A stretch of 52,356 bases of DNA, taken from contig CAIWKE010000038.1 in assembly GCA_903913215.1 (NCBI GenBank), forward strand, positions 1 through 52,356. Reading direction: 5' to 3'. The translations under genes and the position numbers were made by a program. Every line of letters starts with the position of its first letter. The first letter of the stretch is position 1. This document shows, piece by piece, positions 52,237-52,356 of the stretch. The notes under the pieces were generated by a model. It saw nothing but the letters and a program-made list of their open reading frames with translations, was not told the origin of the DNA and did no database searches. The DNA comes from an uncultured Holophagaceae bacterium. Lineage in GTDB: Bacteria; Acidobacteriota; Holophagae; Holophagales; Holophagaceae.

Positions 52237-52356
52237 AGCGCCGCGCCGATGCCAAGAAGGGCAAGCCCAAGAAGAAGAAGGCTTTTGGGGGACGACGCGC
52301 CAAGTTCTGCAAGTTCTGCGTCGAGAAGTCCCTCATGATCGACTACAAGGACGTGA
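52233..52356 (+). CDS. rpsR: 30S ribosomal protein S18 (partial, runs off the window)
   Basis: The first 41 codons: MKRRADAKKGKPKKKKAFGG, then RRAKFCKFCVEKSLMIDYKDV. The CKFC pair and IDYKDV are S18 features. The basic N-terminal extension is longer than in E. coli. The C terminus lies beyond the window edge. Confidence 0.93.
   Translation, partial: MKRRADAKKGKPKKKKAFGGRRAKFCKFCVEKSLMIDYKDV

Overview
The window is GC-rich, densely packed chromosomal DNA from a diderm, flagellated, respiring bacterium. The gene set best fits the Holophagae branch of Acidobacteriota (Geothrix/Holophaga-like). It includes a tRNA-Tyr/Gly/Thr-tuf-rpmG block, C-rich zinc-type L33, a ScfR/RamB regulator divergent from isocitrate lyase, FadL-like and other beta-barrel proteins, hybrid PAS kinases and a rubrerythrin/Dps/SodB stress cluster. 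The lineage call is an inference from gene content; no rRNA gene is present.

Layout. Positions 1-2704 (minus) hold translation genes: rpmG, tuf, three tRNAs and an RlmB-type methyltransferase. Positions 2707-5887 (minus) carry a FadL-like barrel, a small membrane protein, a TauE/SafE permease and frr. Positions 5983-9048 hold a secreted-type hydrolase, an IHF/HU subunit, and a less GC-rich patch with an XRE regulator and a toxin-antitoxin pair whose toxin is frameshifted by an 8-bp tandem duplication. Positions 9049-17826 hold a hybrid histidine kinase, aceA with its probable regulator, an acyltransferase, purM and small unknowns. Positions 17928-22027 hold an NlpC/P60 lipoprotein, a cold-shock gene, flgF-flgG-flgA and a DUF1292 protein.

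Positions 22125-29265 are a plus-strand run: a barrel protein, a single-chain aconitase-family enzyme with its swivel domain first, an L,D-transpeptidase/Mur-ligase fusion (the most striking gene here), folE, YciI, an FMN reductase and a DUF188 protein. Positions 29287-32151 are an oxidative/iron-stress cluster: PNPOx-like protein, rubrerythrin, DUF3501, Dps and SodB. Positions 32296-35600 hold an amidase relic and a kinase with an NMT1/THI5-like sensor. Positions 35723-39430 (minus) hold a prephenate dehydrogenase-chorismate mutase fusion and an ArsR-controlled operon (AhpD-like protein, ArsN-like acetyltransferase, ArsP-like permease, thioredoxin-like protein). Positions 39536-48025 hold an M28 peptidase, a K+ channel, a thioesterase, an orphan pstS, mrp and ppk. 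Positions 48244-52356 hold rplY, pth, a large Ig/propeller lipoprotein, rpsF and the start of rpsR.

The best candidate for an undescribed system is the cytosolic YkuD-Mur ligase fusion at 24729-26669. It could trim murein tetrapeptide to tripeptide and reload the tripeptide onto UDP-MurNAc in one polypeptide. Other notable signals are the broken toxin with a reversible-looking tandem repeat, a nested 77-bp inverted repeat, a cysteine-less AhpD-like protein with a metal-binding-type tail in an ars operon, and five convergent gene pairs whose stop codons touch or overlap.
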